Source of the DNA: Microvelia longipes
Lineage: Eukaryota > Arthropoda > Insecta > Hemiptera > Veliidae
Assembly (NCBI GenBank): GCA_018340805.1
Contig: JACMZG010001911.1
Coordinates: forward strand, 36,741,200-36,805,199
DNA: 64,000 nt
Direction of reading: 5' to 3'
The notes beneath the pieces are model-generated. The model had not been told where the DNA came from. It saw nothing but the letters and a program-made list of their open reading frames with translations, and made no database searches. The position numbers were made by a program, and so were the translations under genes. Below, piece after piece: positions 48,936-62,179 of the stretch; the first letter of the stretch is position 1; each line of letters begins with the position of its first letter.

Positions 48936-50158
48936 TCATCCCTGTGCTCCCGGACTATTACTGTGTACTATACTGAGTGATACCGAAGAGGAATATTAGA
49001 ATTTTTTAGGTTTAAGCATAGAGATATATTACTAGAGGGGGCATAGCCTTTCTCAATACATTAGAGGCCTGAAACATCATTTTGGGGGGCTCTCAGGGGG
49101 TCTCTGTATAACCTCATTGATACCTCCTCCAAGAGTGAGTTATGGTTATAAGGAAATAAATGTTTTAGGTTCCATTATCTGTGTTTTTATATGTATTTTA
49201 ATTTAAAATTTTCTTAAAATATATTACTATAATTTTGTTCAGTTTATTTGATTAAATTCATAGTCGAAAGTAGTCAGGTTTCTTTTTCGATGCTTCAAAA
49301 TTCAACCATTAGTGCCTCTCTAGTAAGAATGGCTCTATGGATTTAAGGATCAGTTGCGCAAACGGAGCAAAATTGTCATCTAATATTTATTCCATTTAAT
49401 GTAATACAATTTTGTCATTTGTTTTATTTATTTTTTATCCAGTAAAGTTTTTCAGATGTTACAGAGGAATGACTTTGATAAATTTCATTGTCTTGAGAGA
49501 CAACACGCAACATCTGTTCTAAATATGAAAAAATATAGTTGAGTTAGAATGCAAAATAAAAGGAAATAAAGTTTTATAGAAAATAAAATCATAACTTTTA
49601 AATAAAAAGTTTCTAATAAAAATATTGTGTATAACTAGGGTTGTATTATATTGGAACTTGGTTGGGGTAGGGTGGCCCAAATAAGCTTTAAAATGTTTTA
49701 ATCAAATTTATAAAACAGCACAGTGGTAATTTATTAGCAAGTTCAATCCACTTAAACATCAACAGATGCTCAATACATAATTAGATAGGTCAATAACAAT
49801 AATATGAAATGTTAAGAATATAAATGTTCGACTTTTTCTTGGGAGTTATCTTAGCACATCCAAACGATTTGGTCAATCAAAGCCGAGATTATTAAGTAAA
49901 AATTGCAGTGAAAAATTGCCGTTTCTAAGAACATGAAATAAAGATAATTAAAAAAATAAAATATTTGTATACTTTATTATTATTATAATAATATAAATAT
50001 GCATCTTAAGGGAGTAAACCAAATTTTCTACAAATCACAACCGTACGGGAAGTGGATTTTATATAAAAACACCCGAATCTTCAGGTTCTGTCTTATTTTT
50101 AAAATTAGATAATTGTCAGGCACTTAACAGTGTCGTAATGACTAATATTGTTTATTCC
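48936..50158. other. Intronic DNA, nothing seen
   Basis: AT-rich with a short G-rich patch near 49080-49110. Confidence 0.55.
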
Positions 50159-50602
50159 TAGCATAAGCCAAGATGCACCTCTTCTAGGGCTTTCCCCGGC
50201 GGATAAAACTATGTTTGAAAAATTATTTACTTTTCTGGAAGTATTAATTTTATTATTTATTACAAAATCTAACGATAATAGTGGAAGGCTTAGCCTACTG
50301 CAAGAGGGTATGCTCTCTCTAGAGGGTAGTAACTCCATGCTAACCAGGATCTTCTTGTGCCGCATACAATTACTCAATACTAGCATAAGCCAAGATGCAC
50401 CTCTTCTAGGGCTTTCCCCGGCGGATAAAACTATGTTTGAAAAATTATTTACTTTTCTGGAAGTATTAATTTTATTATTTATTACAAAATCTAACGATAA
50501 TAGTGGAAAGCTTAGCCTACTACAAGAGGGTATGCTCTCTCTAGTGGGTAGTAACTCCATGCTAACCAGGATCTTCTTGTGCCGCATACAATTACTCAAT
50601 AG
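50159..50602. repeat. 222-bp tandem duplication, open in frame on both strands
   Basis: Two copies (50159-50380 and 50381-50602) differ at only three bases. Since 222 is 74 codons, the frame passes through both copies. On + it gives 168 residues with a 74-residue repeat (SISQDAPLLGLSPADKTMFE, then KLFTFLEVLILLFITK). On - it gives 164 residues. Of the three differences, read on +, one is silent and two change residues (R/K, E/V), so there is no sign of constraint. GC is higher than in neighbouring DNA. The origin may be a fragment of an unrecognised mobile-element or foreign gene; a working gene is not supported. Confidence 0.9.
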
Positions 50603-51754
50603 ACCACGGACAGAGACATCTTTCTATTCCTCCTCTAACAATGAAAACAAGTAAATTTTAAACTAAATTTATCGAAATAATTATTATCGACTAAATTCCG
50701 AAAATCCAATCAATGATTCTCATTGATTTTAAGTTGAATAAATTATCAATGCATTGGTTTTACGGTTAAGTCGAGCTAAATTTCTGAAAAAGTTTTATTT
50801 AAATCACGTTTGTTATTGACAATTTAATTTTACTTTCTTCTCTTTTTACGATTTTAAAAATTCAATCGGAATACATTTAATTCGTTTTTTATATTGATTA
50901 TTTGTATTTTATTCAATGGCATTTTTTATTTATTTTCACTTTGTTTTTTCCTTTTCATCTTTTATTTAAAGTAGTTTTATTATAGTCTCTTTGATGATTT
51001 TTATTTTTAAAAAGAGACGTTTTTGTTATTTTTCAGATAATAACTTTTTAAATAATATGATTGATATTATTAGTTTTTTTTTTATTTATACAAGCCCTTT
51101 TATATATAAGTGGTTATTGATTAGACGAATTGACCCTTGTTAAAAATATAGGCCGTTTGTTCTGAGTGTAGTTAGCTCTCAGGGTGGATTTCTATATTTT
51201 AAATATAAAGAGGTATAGAGGTTTTTCAAGCTTTGCTTTACGTTTGTTTCTTTTTTCTATTTTAAAGTCTTTATTTCTGTTTTAACCTCTTTCTCTCTTA
51301 TGGCCTGGAATTAGTTACATAACTGTTTTTTTATTCTTTTTTTTTAGTTGGAGATACGATTTCCAGTTCCCCAGAAATCAATATACCTCCCCTTTTTCCC
51401 AGGTGTTTTTGTTTCTATTTTCATTCCCAATCATTATTAGGCCTCAGTTTTTTTTTGCTATTTACTATTCTTTCTACACCTTTATTTCCATTATTGCGTT
51501 TTTATTGAACTCGATTTATTATATTATTAATGAATTGTTAATATAGGTTCTTGTGTTTTATTATACTTAAATGAAGTTACTAATTATTTATTTTCCGACG
51601 ATTTTTTTATGAATCTAACGAAACTTGCAGAAACTTACCACGCCAAATAACCAAAAAATCTATTATCTTAATTGTAAAGATAATAACTGCAAAAATCAGC
51701 AGTATATTTAAATATTTAGTAAATGAAGACTGATCTTATAGATGGACAGTATTA

Positions 51755-51830
51755 CACAGTCGATCACACCGTAATGGTTACCGTTTCGTATGCAGAAGGT
51801 CTTGCGTTCAATCTTGGGTGACATCTTTAA
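51755..51830 (+). mobile_element. Degenerate tRNA-like SINE head
   Basis: CACACCGTAATGGTTACCGT then CTTGCGTTCAATCTTGGGTG. The B box is GTTCAATCT against the ideal GTTCGANTC. It lies 120 bp from the minus-strand repeat at 51940-52020. Confidence 0.45.
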
Positions 51831-51939
51831 AATTTGAAGTGTTAATAATTTTAATGATATTTTCAGTTTGATTAAAGTTCACGTTCATGCATCAATAAAA
51901 GTCTGGTAATTAAATATAAATCGTTAAATTATAAAACAC

Positions 51940-52020
51940 CTAACTCTCTCCATGTAAAATATTTATTGACAGAGCCAGCTTTCAACCATTTTGATCACCA
52001 TCAGTGCCTAAACAATGAAA
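51940..52020 (-). repeat. Second copy of the CTGATGR...GAAAGC repeat
   Basis: The minus strand reads TTTAGGCACTGATGGTGATC, then AAAATGGTTGAAAGCTGGCT, then CAATAAATATTTTACATGGA. This parallels 30140-30220 (AGGCACTGATGATGAC, GGTCGAAAGCGCTCTG, AAATAAATATCTTAAACTG). The inner hairpin is kept as GATCA/TGGTT. Confidence 0.55.
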
Positions 52021-54894
52021 AATAAATTATAAACAATAAATATACAATTATAAGATAAGAAAAATAAAAAATTAACGAATAAAAACAGATGCAACGTCAA
52101 AATCTAAAATAAGGTATACAAAATGGTAGAAATACAAAATAAATCAACCAAGATGGAATTAAATAAAAACTAAATAAACGAATCGGCGAACGATGTATAA
52201 AACTAGTAAGTCACTTGTTAGCACTGAAAAATCCGACATAAAAATAATAATTATTTTTATTAGTTCTTCTATTGAAATTGAAGAATCTCCCTTTTTCTGG
52301 CGTACAGCGATATGGGTACAAAAATGATGTTATTCCTTTTAATTTAAAGGACATCTAAAAAGGTAAGTTTCGGACCCTCACTAACTTCATGTAACTTCGT
52401 TATTCTCAAGGGGGTGTTTTTCTTTTATATGTCCGTAAAACCGACTGTCTAGTCCCTTCAGGTATTCTAATGTCCTCTAATTCTTTTTATGATAAATAAT
52501 TAACTTGTAGATTTAGATGCCAAAATATTATATTGTACAAATATTTTTTTGCGCGGGCGAATTTTTGAGGAACGTTTCTTTTGTTGCTTAGCAATTTGTT
52601 GATAGGCGCAATGCGATTGTACTAATGAATTTAAGCAATTAAAAGATATCATTCATTTATTCATTGCTTCAAGTCGAGTCGAGGTGTCCCTGAACAGCCC
52701 AATTTGCATAAACCAATAAATCAAGCCTGGCCTGCGGACTCCCAGTTCCAATTTTTTAAGGAGGTATATTTCTTTAATTTCTGTGAATATATTAAGTTGG
52801 TCTAATTAGTTTTCTATTGTTCTTTATACATACTTTTGAGTTTAGAGTTCAAACACGAGTATTTGCTTTGCTATATTTTTTGCTTTTTATTAAAGCTTAC
52901 TATTCAAAAAAGTATTTTTTTATTGTTTTATATAGTTATACTACTTTAGGAGCAAATTCATGAAAATGCACATTTTGTGAGTTTTTTTAAAATAACAAGT
53001 TGGTAAAAAGGGTTAGGAGTTTAAAATTGATAACTTTCCGGTCTGTTTGAATATACAAGCGGAAAAATAAATTTTTTGGGCGGTGTTTTCTCTTGGAGGG
53101 GGGGGGGGTGACGGAGGGATAGGGGCATGTTTTAACTTGACTAGGATCAAGCGTTTTTTCGTTTTCTCCCACATGCTCATGTAGAGCGCCGCATAACAGA
53201 AAATGATTTTTTTCCTCATCCCTTTAAAAAAGAAATATTAAAAAAATAAACGGTTCGCGTTTGTGCGTCGGACACATCTTCATTTTACATGTTACTCTAA
53301 AAAAGTGGACGTCTACTTTTTTTTCGTGGGAAAAATTTTGTTTGCCTTCCCTTAACATTTGAAACCCCTGCTTCCCGACCGTTGATAATCCGGCGCCAGT
53401 AAAATATGAAGGGCTAACTTTTCCTATTCCCTCATAATACTGAATAAAATTCATAGTATAACTCTATATTTTTCTTTTTTTTTGAAAATCCGTTTAGTAA
53501 ATCCTTCACTAAATATGAATCTACCAATAAAAAATCCAGAGCCACAACTATTTTCTCTTTTTTTTTTTTTTTTGTAAGACTAATGCTATTTTATAAATCC
53601 ATTTGTATCAAACTATTATTTTTTTGTGATTAGATCCATTTTATCATATTTTTCTTTCCTTTATCATATTTTAACTGAATATAACATCATCTACTTCTTA
53701 ATATTTTATCATTATTAAGTTACTAAGAGGAAAAGAAGTTATTGCTTTCTGGGCAGTTTGGTTTCTGAGGCTTGCTGATGAAAACATTCAGTCAACTCAC
53801 CAGGCGAATCCATGGAAGATAAATACTGCTCGGGAGCAACAACTTGTTTCTCCCGTGGTATGATTTTACCTCAAGCAGAGGAAAATAGTATAAAACAGGG
53901 AATTTTAAAATCACATAGTTTTTATTAAAGTTATATTTTTAATTATTGGACAATAAATAATTTTTCATAGAATTACTTATACATATATGGTTACTTAGTT
54001 TTACATAAATTAAGTCTTGTTTATTGATCTCCTTAACCCCCCACATCTGTAATTTGAGCAACCTCTTAAGCGTAACTTTCTTGTGGAAATTCTATAACAT
54101 AACTTAAAGAGTTAGAGTAATTAAATAAAATAAATTATTAAATGATTAGATTAAATAAATCAATGGAATTATGCATGATTAAATATGTAATATTGTTTTA
54201 TTACTCTAACGATAGCAAACATTTGGAAACCTTCTCAATGTATTGAAAACGTCAATCTGTTTTGTCCTCTTCTTCAATAGCTTTACAAAATCTACTTACT
54301 TTATCCGCCCAGCTCCTGCCAGAATTTTAATTAATGGTTTTTACATTTTCTAATCAAGTGGCTTTTTCGTCGCCTCCACGGTTTGTTGTTTCATTGGAAC
54401 TGCTATTTAAAACAAATAGCAGAAACTACTTATCGTCTTTTTATAGACACTTGGTTTCTAAACTCAACATTTTTACTACTTTGCTTGAAATGAAAAAAAG
54501 AACTTTTTTTGAGTGAAGTATCACGTGTTTAGGTTTAACTGGAAAGTTTAACCAGCACGCAAACCGACTAAAACTGACAAAATCCTTTTGAAAAAGGAAT
54601 GAATTCGAAACTTTTCCAGCTTTATTCCTCATAGATTTTTTTAAGAGTTTAGTACTTTAAAAGGAAGTAGTTACTCTAAAATTTAAATTTAAAGAGCATG
54701 AGAATGTTATTCGTAACATTACCTGTAACATTAATTGCACTTGAGTCTTAGGAACTTTTTTTTCAAATTATTCTATAAAAACTATGGTTTTAAAACAAAT
54801 ATATGTCTTTTGTTAGAAGCGGTTTACACCATAACTAATTTATTGTTAATTATAAGTTGATGTGTGTATAATTAAATCACTTATGAAAACACTT
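52021..54894. other. Intronic DNA
   Basis: An 11-G run lies at 53098-53108 in a GC-richer patch (53030-53450). Frames there have no motifs. The remainder is plain AT-rich DNA. Confidence 0.5.
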
Positions 54895-55040
54895 TCCGGG
54901 GGCGGCGCACCGTAAGGGGGTCCCATAAAGGGGACCCGATCAAAATAAAAAATGGTTATTGGCTTAAAATCTGTTTCAGCTCAAAAGAAGTTGTTTAAAG
55001 CAATACTTTCTTTGGGCGGAAATAATTGCCAAAAGTGGTA
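54895..55040 (-). mobile_element. Single-arm relative of the 25558 MITE
   Basis: TTAAAATCTGTTTCAGCTCA then AAAGAAGTTGTTTAAAGCAA corresponds to the right arm of 25558-25997. A GC-rich head with GGGTCCCATAAAGGGGACCC (a hairpin) precedes it. Confidence 0.55.
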
Positions 55041-55662
55041 AAAATTAACATTTTAACTTAAAATCATGTCTGTTCTTTTACTGTATTTTGTAAATGAATA
55101 ACAGGTATAAATAAATTAATACATTATCTATTTCCATAATAAAACATTCAAAATTATGTATTTTTATTTGTAAAAAAACATAAAATAGGTATTTATCGCG
55201 ATCAAAACATAAAAAAAGATTAAATAACATGTAATATTATAAGTATAAATAACACCTTGCTTAACTTATTATTAGCTTCTGTCCCATATTCTTTATGAAT
55301 GGGTGTGGAAAAAACACAAAAATCTGACCAGTTTTGATCGCGTGATGGTGGTGACCACTCCACAATAATAACATGGAGCAAAAAACGGGAGATTCTTATC
55401 AGAAAATATAGTAGAAGTTTATCAATGGATTATAACTTTATCACAAAGTTATAATCTTTTAACAATTAACTTGTATTTTTCATTGTTAGTCTCATGCTAA
55501 ATGTCACGATACGATTTGTATTATTTATTTGGTAAATACCATTTGTATTTATAAGTTTTTTTATGTTTAAATTAATTCGAGATTTATTGTTATTAATCAT
55601 TTGCCTCGATATCTTATATTATCATAACTTTAAATCATTTATTCATATTTAAATTGCTTTAT

Positions 55663-55975
55663 GCCCGGCTCCCGGTGGTGTAATAGTGCGCCTGTTACCC
55701 AGACAGTCCGGGTTCGATCCTGGTCTGGTCCAGTATTTCCATGCGAGGGATCGAAATCCTTTCACGTGCCGTCCTTTGAAAGAGACGGTTAGCCTGTTGT
55801 TCCGAGCCTGTGCGATGTCAAGTACTCTTGAAAGACCCCTTACTCTAAATTAACCTGGGTTTAGGCCCAATTTAGGACCCTCAATGGTAGTTTATATTAA
55901 ATTTATGTTTCTGCCTTATGGTTTCGAGGGAAGGAAAGCCTGGTCTGGCAGTGGGGCACATGTTGTTTCTAGTTA
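55663..55975 (+). mobile_element. tRNA-derived SINE
   Basis: The head 55663-55732 has an A-box-like GGTGGTGTAATAGTGCGCC and a perfect B box, GGTTCGATCC, ending GGTCCAG. The acceptor and anticodon arms do not fold convincingly, so it is not a working tRNA gene. The body includes GCCGTCCTTTGAAAGAGACG GTTAGCC and TCAAGTACTCTTGAAAGACC CCTTACTC, wording typical of arthropod SINE bodies. The 3' limit is uncertain. Confidence 0.75.
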
Positions 55976-56284
55976 AAGCTTAAAGTAAAATCACGGCTCT
56001 TCTGTGGATTTGATGTAAAATCCCTGCACTAGGACTCTTAAAGTAGTGCACTATGTTTTATCTAAAGGAGTCAGGAAAAAGGGTGCAACAACACGGCAAA
56101 CTTGCTAGGTGGTCTATCACCTCTCCCCAATTACTATCACTATCACTGCTTTATGTCTTACTGTCTTGCTCTTCTGTTTTGCTTTTATGTTTGTCTATGT
56201 TGTTTATGTATGTCTTGTCTTTATTTTTTAGATCTTTTAAATTTTACCTATATATTTGCTTAAAATATTTCAAATAAACAAAAT

Positions 56285-56500
56285 AATCCAAGTAGGTTTA
56301 AATTTGGTACAAGTGTATACCTTTATGTAATAAATGAGTTTACTGTTTTATTTTTAATAAGGCTAGTCTATCTACGATTTTGTTGGGTTACTAATGAAGC
56401 TACATCGAGCGAGGCTCTCCTCGAATAGGTGGTCTGACGACGTGCGAAAATGTTTGAGTTCCCCCTTACCCGATTTTTTAAACTCATCTATTATCTTAAA
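56285..56500 (+). mobile_element. 5S-core SINE copy, degenerate
   Basis: The linker (TTGGTACAAGTGTATACCTT), a 5S-like remnant (GTTACTAATGAAGCTACATC, GAGCGAGG) and an end CCCCTTACCCGATTTTT appear in the family order. Confidence 0.55.
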
Positions 56501-56594
56501 AAATCTAAAGGGTTAGGTGCCTAATTTAAAACTGAACATTTTGGGGAAAATAAATTATCCCAAATAAATAACTTAATATATGTAAGTTAAATAA

Positions 56595-57089
<495 letters not shown>

Positions 57090-57090
<1 letters not shown>

Positions 57091-57440
57091 TTTTTGAGAC
57101 GCTGATCGAATGAAACCGGTCCGAAGTCGATACGACCACTCTAAGTGACCTAAAAATCGAAAAAACCATTGTAAATGACCGAAAACCAAAATTTAGGTCG
57201 ATAAAAAATAAATTTCGAGTAGGGTGTCGTTTTCTATGTAATTTTGGGCGCTGAATCGAATGAAACCGGTCCGAAGTCGATACGACCACTTTAAGTTACC
57301 AAAAAGTCGAAAAAACCACAAAAATTATAAAAAACCAACATTACGGTCGATGAAAATTAAATTTCGAGTAGGGTGTCGTTTTCTATGTTTTTTGGGCCTC
57401 TGAGTTGAATGGCAGTGGCCCGGAGTCAATACGACCACTC
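57090..57440 (+). repeat. Tandem repeat, unit about 147 bp, 2.3 copies
   Basis: The phrase GAATGAAACCGGTCCGAAGT CGATACGACCACT recurs at about 57108 and 57256, and degenerately at about 57403 (GAATGGCAGTGGCCCGGAGT). ATTTCGAGTAGGGTGTCGTT recurs at 57211 and 57359. The third unit runs into the tRNA-like family at 57440. Confidence 0.85.
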
Positions 57441-57525
57441 TAACTCAGGGTACCTGGGTTCGAATCCTGGAAGGGTCCATAATTTTTTATCGTTTTTTTT
57501 ACTTAATATAAGTTTACAACTAGAA
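57440..57525 (+). mobile_element. tRNA-like SINE half-unit, B box and tail
   Basis: GGGTACCTGGGTTCGAATCC then TGGAAGGGTCCATAATTTTT, ending TTACAACTAGAAAATAATTC. The same segment recurs at 57590-57666, so the element is tandemly stacked here. Confidence 0.65.
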
Positions 57526-58518
57526 AATAATTCTGGCGCGGTGGTCCGCATGTCGGGCGAATTTCCTTTGGATGCGTGCACTCAAACCCAGAGTACCTGG
57601 GTTCAAATCCTAGTAGGGACAATATTTTTTTATTGTTTTTTACCTAATATAAGTTTACAACTAGAAATAATTCTGGCGCGGTGGTCCGCATGTCGGCGAA
57701 TTTCCTTTGGATGCGTGTTTCCGTGCTTTTTACATTATATAAGTTTACAACTACTAAATAAATAATTCCGGCGCGGTGGTCCGCCGTCGGCGAATTTCAT
57801 TTAGAATGCGTGTTTCCGTGCTAAACAATCCATTTCTTGCTTATGCAAGAACCATGCCCATTGCGTGGTTCCGGTTCATGCTTTAGAACCTAAGCAGTTA
57901 CTCAATTGTCAAGCACTGCTCGTAACTCATTTTGTCTGTATTTTTCAAAGGAAATGCGCTAAATCCTTTAAAGAAAACTGATTAAGCTTAAAGATAAGTA
58001 ACTATGCTTTAAACTAGTGCAAATAATAGTGTGTACATCTATTTTTAGAGGCATAGTTTTGTACAACCAACTGGATAATTATGCGCATTTCCTTTGAAAA
58101 ATACAGACAAAATGAGTTACGAGCAGTGCTTGACAATTGAGTAACTGCTTAGGTTCTAAAGCATGAACCGGAACCACGCAATGGGCATGGTTCTTGCATA
58201 AGCAAGAAATGGATTGTTTAGCACGGAAACACGCATTCTAAATGAAATTCGCCCGACGGCGGACCACCGCGCCGGAATTATTTATTTAGTAGTTGTAAAC
58301 TTATATAATGTAAAAAGCACGGAAACACGCATCCAAAGGAAATTCGCCCGACATGCGGACCACCGCGCCAGAATTATTTCTAGTTGTAAACTTATATTAG
58401 GTAAAAAACAATAAAAAAATATTGTCCCTACTAGGATTTGAACCCAGGTACTCTGGGTTTGAGTGCACGCATCCAAAGGAAATTCGCCCGACATGCGGAC
58501 CACCGCGCCAGAATTATT
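57526..58518. mobile_element. Near-perfect long inverted repeat of tRNA-like SINE units
   Basis: The left arm is 57526-57959 and the right arm 58083-58518, separated by 123 bp of non-palindromic DNA. The arms are reverse complements, and the only differences I found are two single-G deletions in the left arm (GGCGAA against GGGCGAA near 57695 and 57790). Each arm holds three AATAATTCYGGCGCGGTGGT units, one with a full B box (GGTTCAAATCC), plus an inner single-copy stretch (57835-57959). TGGCGCGGTGG fits a Pol III A box. It could be a fold-back transposon, a recent inverted duplication or a long-read assembly artefact; both differences in G runs would suit the last. Confidence 0.85.
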
Positions 58519-60099
58519 GAAATCTCGTATTTCTTTATTTGAAAATAATTTGATGAAATTGAAATTAATCAAGTTTAAGTTTAAGTTAATGAAGTAAGAT
58601 GTTAAAAAGTACATATATGAGGCTTATATCGAGATAAAAGCTTACGTTATAGCTTGTAATTACTACTGTAACATTACAATGAATAGGAATAGACTAGTAT
58701 TTCTAACCTGGAATAAAAGAGGAAAAATCTAAATGTAAGCTTTCTCAACCATTCACCATTCAGCATGGACTCTATGTAGGATTACTCACAGGGGGTCACT
58801 CTGGACCCTAACCTGCGGTCAGTCCCAGCATACCGCCTACCATCTTCTTACTCAGCCTATCTTCTTTACAAAAAAAACCTTTTTCTCTTTATAACTTTTG
58901 CCTTGATTAAATATTATCTTAGGGTATACTGTGAAATATTTCTTTTTTAAGAGTGGTTTTAACAAAAATAACATTTAAAGTAGAAGTTTTAGGATTTTTT
59001 ATATTTAGACAGTGTTAATTAATAATAAGTTTGATTTTAGAGGAACATTTAACCAAGTTGCTTTTTAAGATTTTACCATTATTTGTTTTTATTTTAAATG
59101 TTCCTACAGATCCCAAGTTGAAGTTGATTGTTAGCAGTAGTGCTAACAATAGTCCAGTTCAAGTACTAGAATTGAATCCTTGCCAGCACTTTTGCTGTTA
59201 TACTTTTTATATTATTGTGCTCACCGACTCAAAAAAGGATATTTAATAAAAAATAATTAATGACACAAAATTTCAACATTTTTATAATAAATAACGTTAT
59301 AAATAAATAATAACTTTTTGACTAAAAATTCATCACTCTTAAACAAAATACAAAATGAAAAAACTCAATTTACAAACTTCTACGTATTGCACCTTGGTAT
59401 AATTTGGTAAGCTTGATCCAAAAAAAGGACTTTCAAAAATAAAGAACTTTTGTATTATTAATCTGTTTTTATTTATTATTTTAAGTCCACAAAAAAACTT
59501 AAGAAAATATTTTATTGAAAATATACTTAAATTTTGTTCATTGTCAATTATTTTAGGATGACTTATATATGTGATCTGTATTTACCAAATACCTTTTTTG
59601 AAATGTATAGTATAAGATCTCCTTTATAACCAAATATTTCATTCGTTTTTATTAACTCTAAAAAGAAATTCGCTGAAACTAAGGATATTCTACATTTATA
59701 CTTACCTATTTCTTTTAATACCTTAAATTACAAAAAAAACTTTTGTAAGAAGAAGTAATTTATCATTTCTGTTTCAAGAAGGGCATTTTAAGAGGTAAAA
59801 GGACCTAAACTTAAAAAAGTGTCGTCAGGTTCTTTGTCTAATGTTCCCTTATTTCTTTCTCTTCTCATTCTAATGCTTTCAAAAGGAACTGTTTGCTTGT
59901 TTATACTTGTTCTTGTTAGTATTATTTCAAGTGAAAGAATTAGTTGTTTTTTGTAAAAAAAGATCTACCTTAAAACGAAAAATTCTCCATCCTAATAATC
60001 TTCTCTATTATAAGTATACAATAAATAATTGCAACTAAATTTTAATTATATAAAAAAATACTCTTAAAGATTTGTTAAAAAATAATAATCTTAGTTTTA
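58519..60099. other. Intronic DNA, nothing firm
   Basis: 58740-58860 is GC-richer (GGGGGTCACTCTGGACCCTA) without a recognised element. Confidence 0.5.
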
Positions 60100-60480
<381 letters not shown>

Positions 60481-60524
60481 TCGGCGCTAATTTTTTATCT
60501 TCTTTATATAGTATTTAATTTTAT

Positions 60525-60570
60525 AACTTTAAAATAATTTTGGCGCAGAGTCCGCAAAAGCCTTTTTAGT
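60525..60570 (+). mobile_element. tRNA-like SINE fragment (57526 family)
   Basis: AAATAATTTTGGCGCAGAGT then CCGCAAAAGCC aligns to AATAATTCTGGCGCGGTGGT CCGCATGTCGG. Confidence 0.5.
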
Positions 60571-62139
60571 CTTTATTTGGTTGCTTGTTATCTCCTTAAA
60601 CGCACTGCAAAGGCAAATAAATGGTATCCAATATTTTTTTTTATTAAATATTCTCTTTCATCACTTACTCACATCCAAAAAATTAAAAACAATTCAAGAA
60701 AAAAATAGTCCAATTAAATAAATAACATACATAAAATAGAAACAACTGACATTTAAAAAAATACCTAAAGGTGTCAATTTTATATTTATTTTTCCGTTTT
60801 TTTATGTACTATTGGACGTATTATTATGTGTTGTTACATTTGCTAAGGTGCAAAAATAATTTTTAGATTTTATTTTATGTATTATTTTCTTTATTCGTGA
60901 TTCTTTAAATAATTTACGGTTCCGTTTTTTGTGTGTTAGCCATGTTTTTCTTATGAATTAAAAGCTTTTATTTAAGCCTGTTAGATGGGTTAGTAAACAA
61001 GATAAAAAATATCTGTTAGTAGCTTTAAAAATAAAAACAGTTTTATAGAGTGTAAGATCCTTGTTCTTTGTTAAAAAAAACTTTTTTGTTCTTCATCTTT
61101 CTTAACTTGTTCTTCGGCTTTAGTTAACAGAAAAGATTTTTTTAAATTAAATAAACAGTGAAAAAAAGGCCAGGGAAAATTCCAAGTGGAGTGTGGGTTA
61201 AAATAAGAGAAAAAGGGCAAAAAAGTTCTACCCTCTAAGAACGTAGGAAAAATTCGTAAGAAAGAAATCTCAAACTATGAAGTCTTAAAATTAAATTAAA
61301 TAACAAAAGGAAAAAAATCAGTTTGTTATTAAAAAAGTTAAGCGTAGCTCAAAATTTAATGAGCCCTAATTGCTTCAGAGTAGAAAGTTGCTAGAAAGTT
61401 AGATGTTAACCGGATAGATATTTTCTTCAATGTATGAAGAGTGTTGAACCTTTAAATATGAATCATTACTTTTGGTGGTTTAGTATGTGGTTATATAGAG
61501 CTGAGTTTAGCGTTTATAAATTTTAAATTTTGCTAGCTTTAACCTATCTTGGGGATCATGAGAATTTAATGTGAAAAACAGTTTGGTTCTACAAATCATT
61601 AAGCCTGAGTCTGTTATGGACATAAATTGGTCGCCCTCATGTTAAATTCGGAAAAAATACACTAGAATGAATGAATGACTTAATTTATTCTAAAAATTAC
61701 ATTTCTATGGGTAAATATTAGTTTTCAAGTCTACACCACGGCTAGAGCCGCCTGGAGGAGAGTTGCTGGCTGTTACAATTTTAATACACAATAAATAAAT
61801 ATAAAATTAAATTAAATATATTTTTGGTAACTTCCTAGTTTAATTGATTTTTTGTTCAAGGCACCTTTGATCTGTCTAGACATTTTTACATAGTTTGCCA
61901 AAGCAGTGAGCCCTTCCAAAATTTTCTAGACTAATTATAATAGAACCCTAATATACTTAATATTAATTGGACAGATTTCTGCAAAATCGATAATTTTGTC
62001 CTGACCGTATTTATTAGCTGATGAAAAACGATGGAAACTTTTTCCATAGTTTTTCCTGAGTTCTAGAGCCCTCCTGAATCCTGAGGGCTCGCCGAAGAAA
62101 AAACCTTTATTGGTTTCAATGTCACTGAACAAATGACTT
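60571..62139. other. Intronic DNA before the exon
   Basis: AT-rich. The only structure seen is the hairpin GAGCCCTC-CTGAATCCT-GAGGGCTC (62066-62090), about 90 bp before the splice acceptor. Confidence 0.55.
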
Positions 62140-62179
62140 TTGAGAGCGACAATTAATGATATTTATGTTGTTTTTTCAG
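62140..62179 (+). promoter_or_regulatory. 3' splice site of the Rbp6 exon
   Basis: The tract TGTTGTTTTTTCAG ends at 62179 directly before the exon. A plausible branch-point context (ATTAATGAT) lies about 25-30 bases upstream. A short hairpin (GAGCCCTC / GAGGGCTC) lies further upstream at 62066-62090. Confidence 0.88.

Noticed and set aside
55663..55732. A functional tRNA gene
   Set aside because: A and B boxes are good but the acceptor and anticodon arms do not fold, and a SINE-type body follows.
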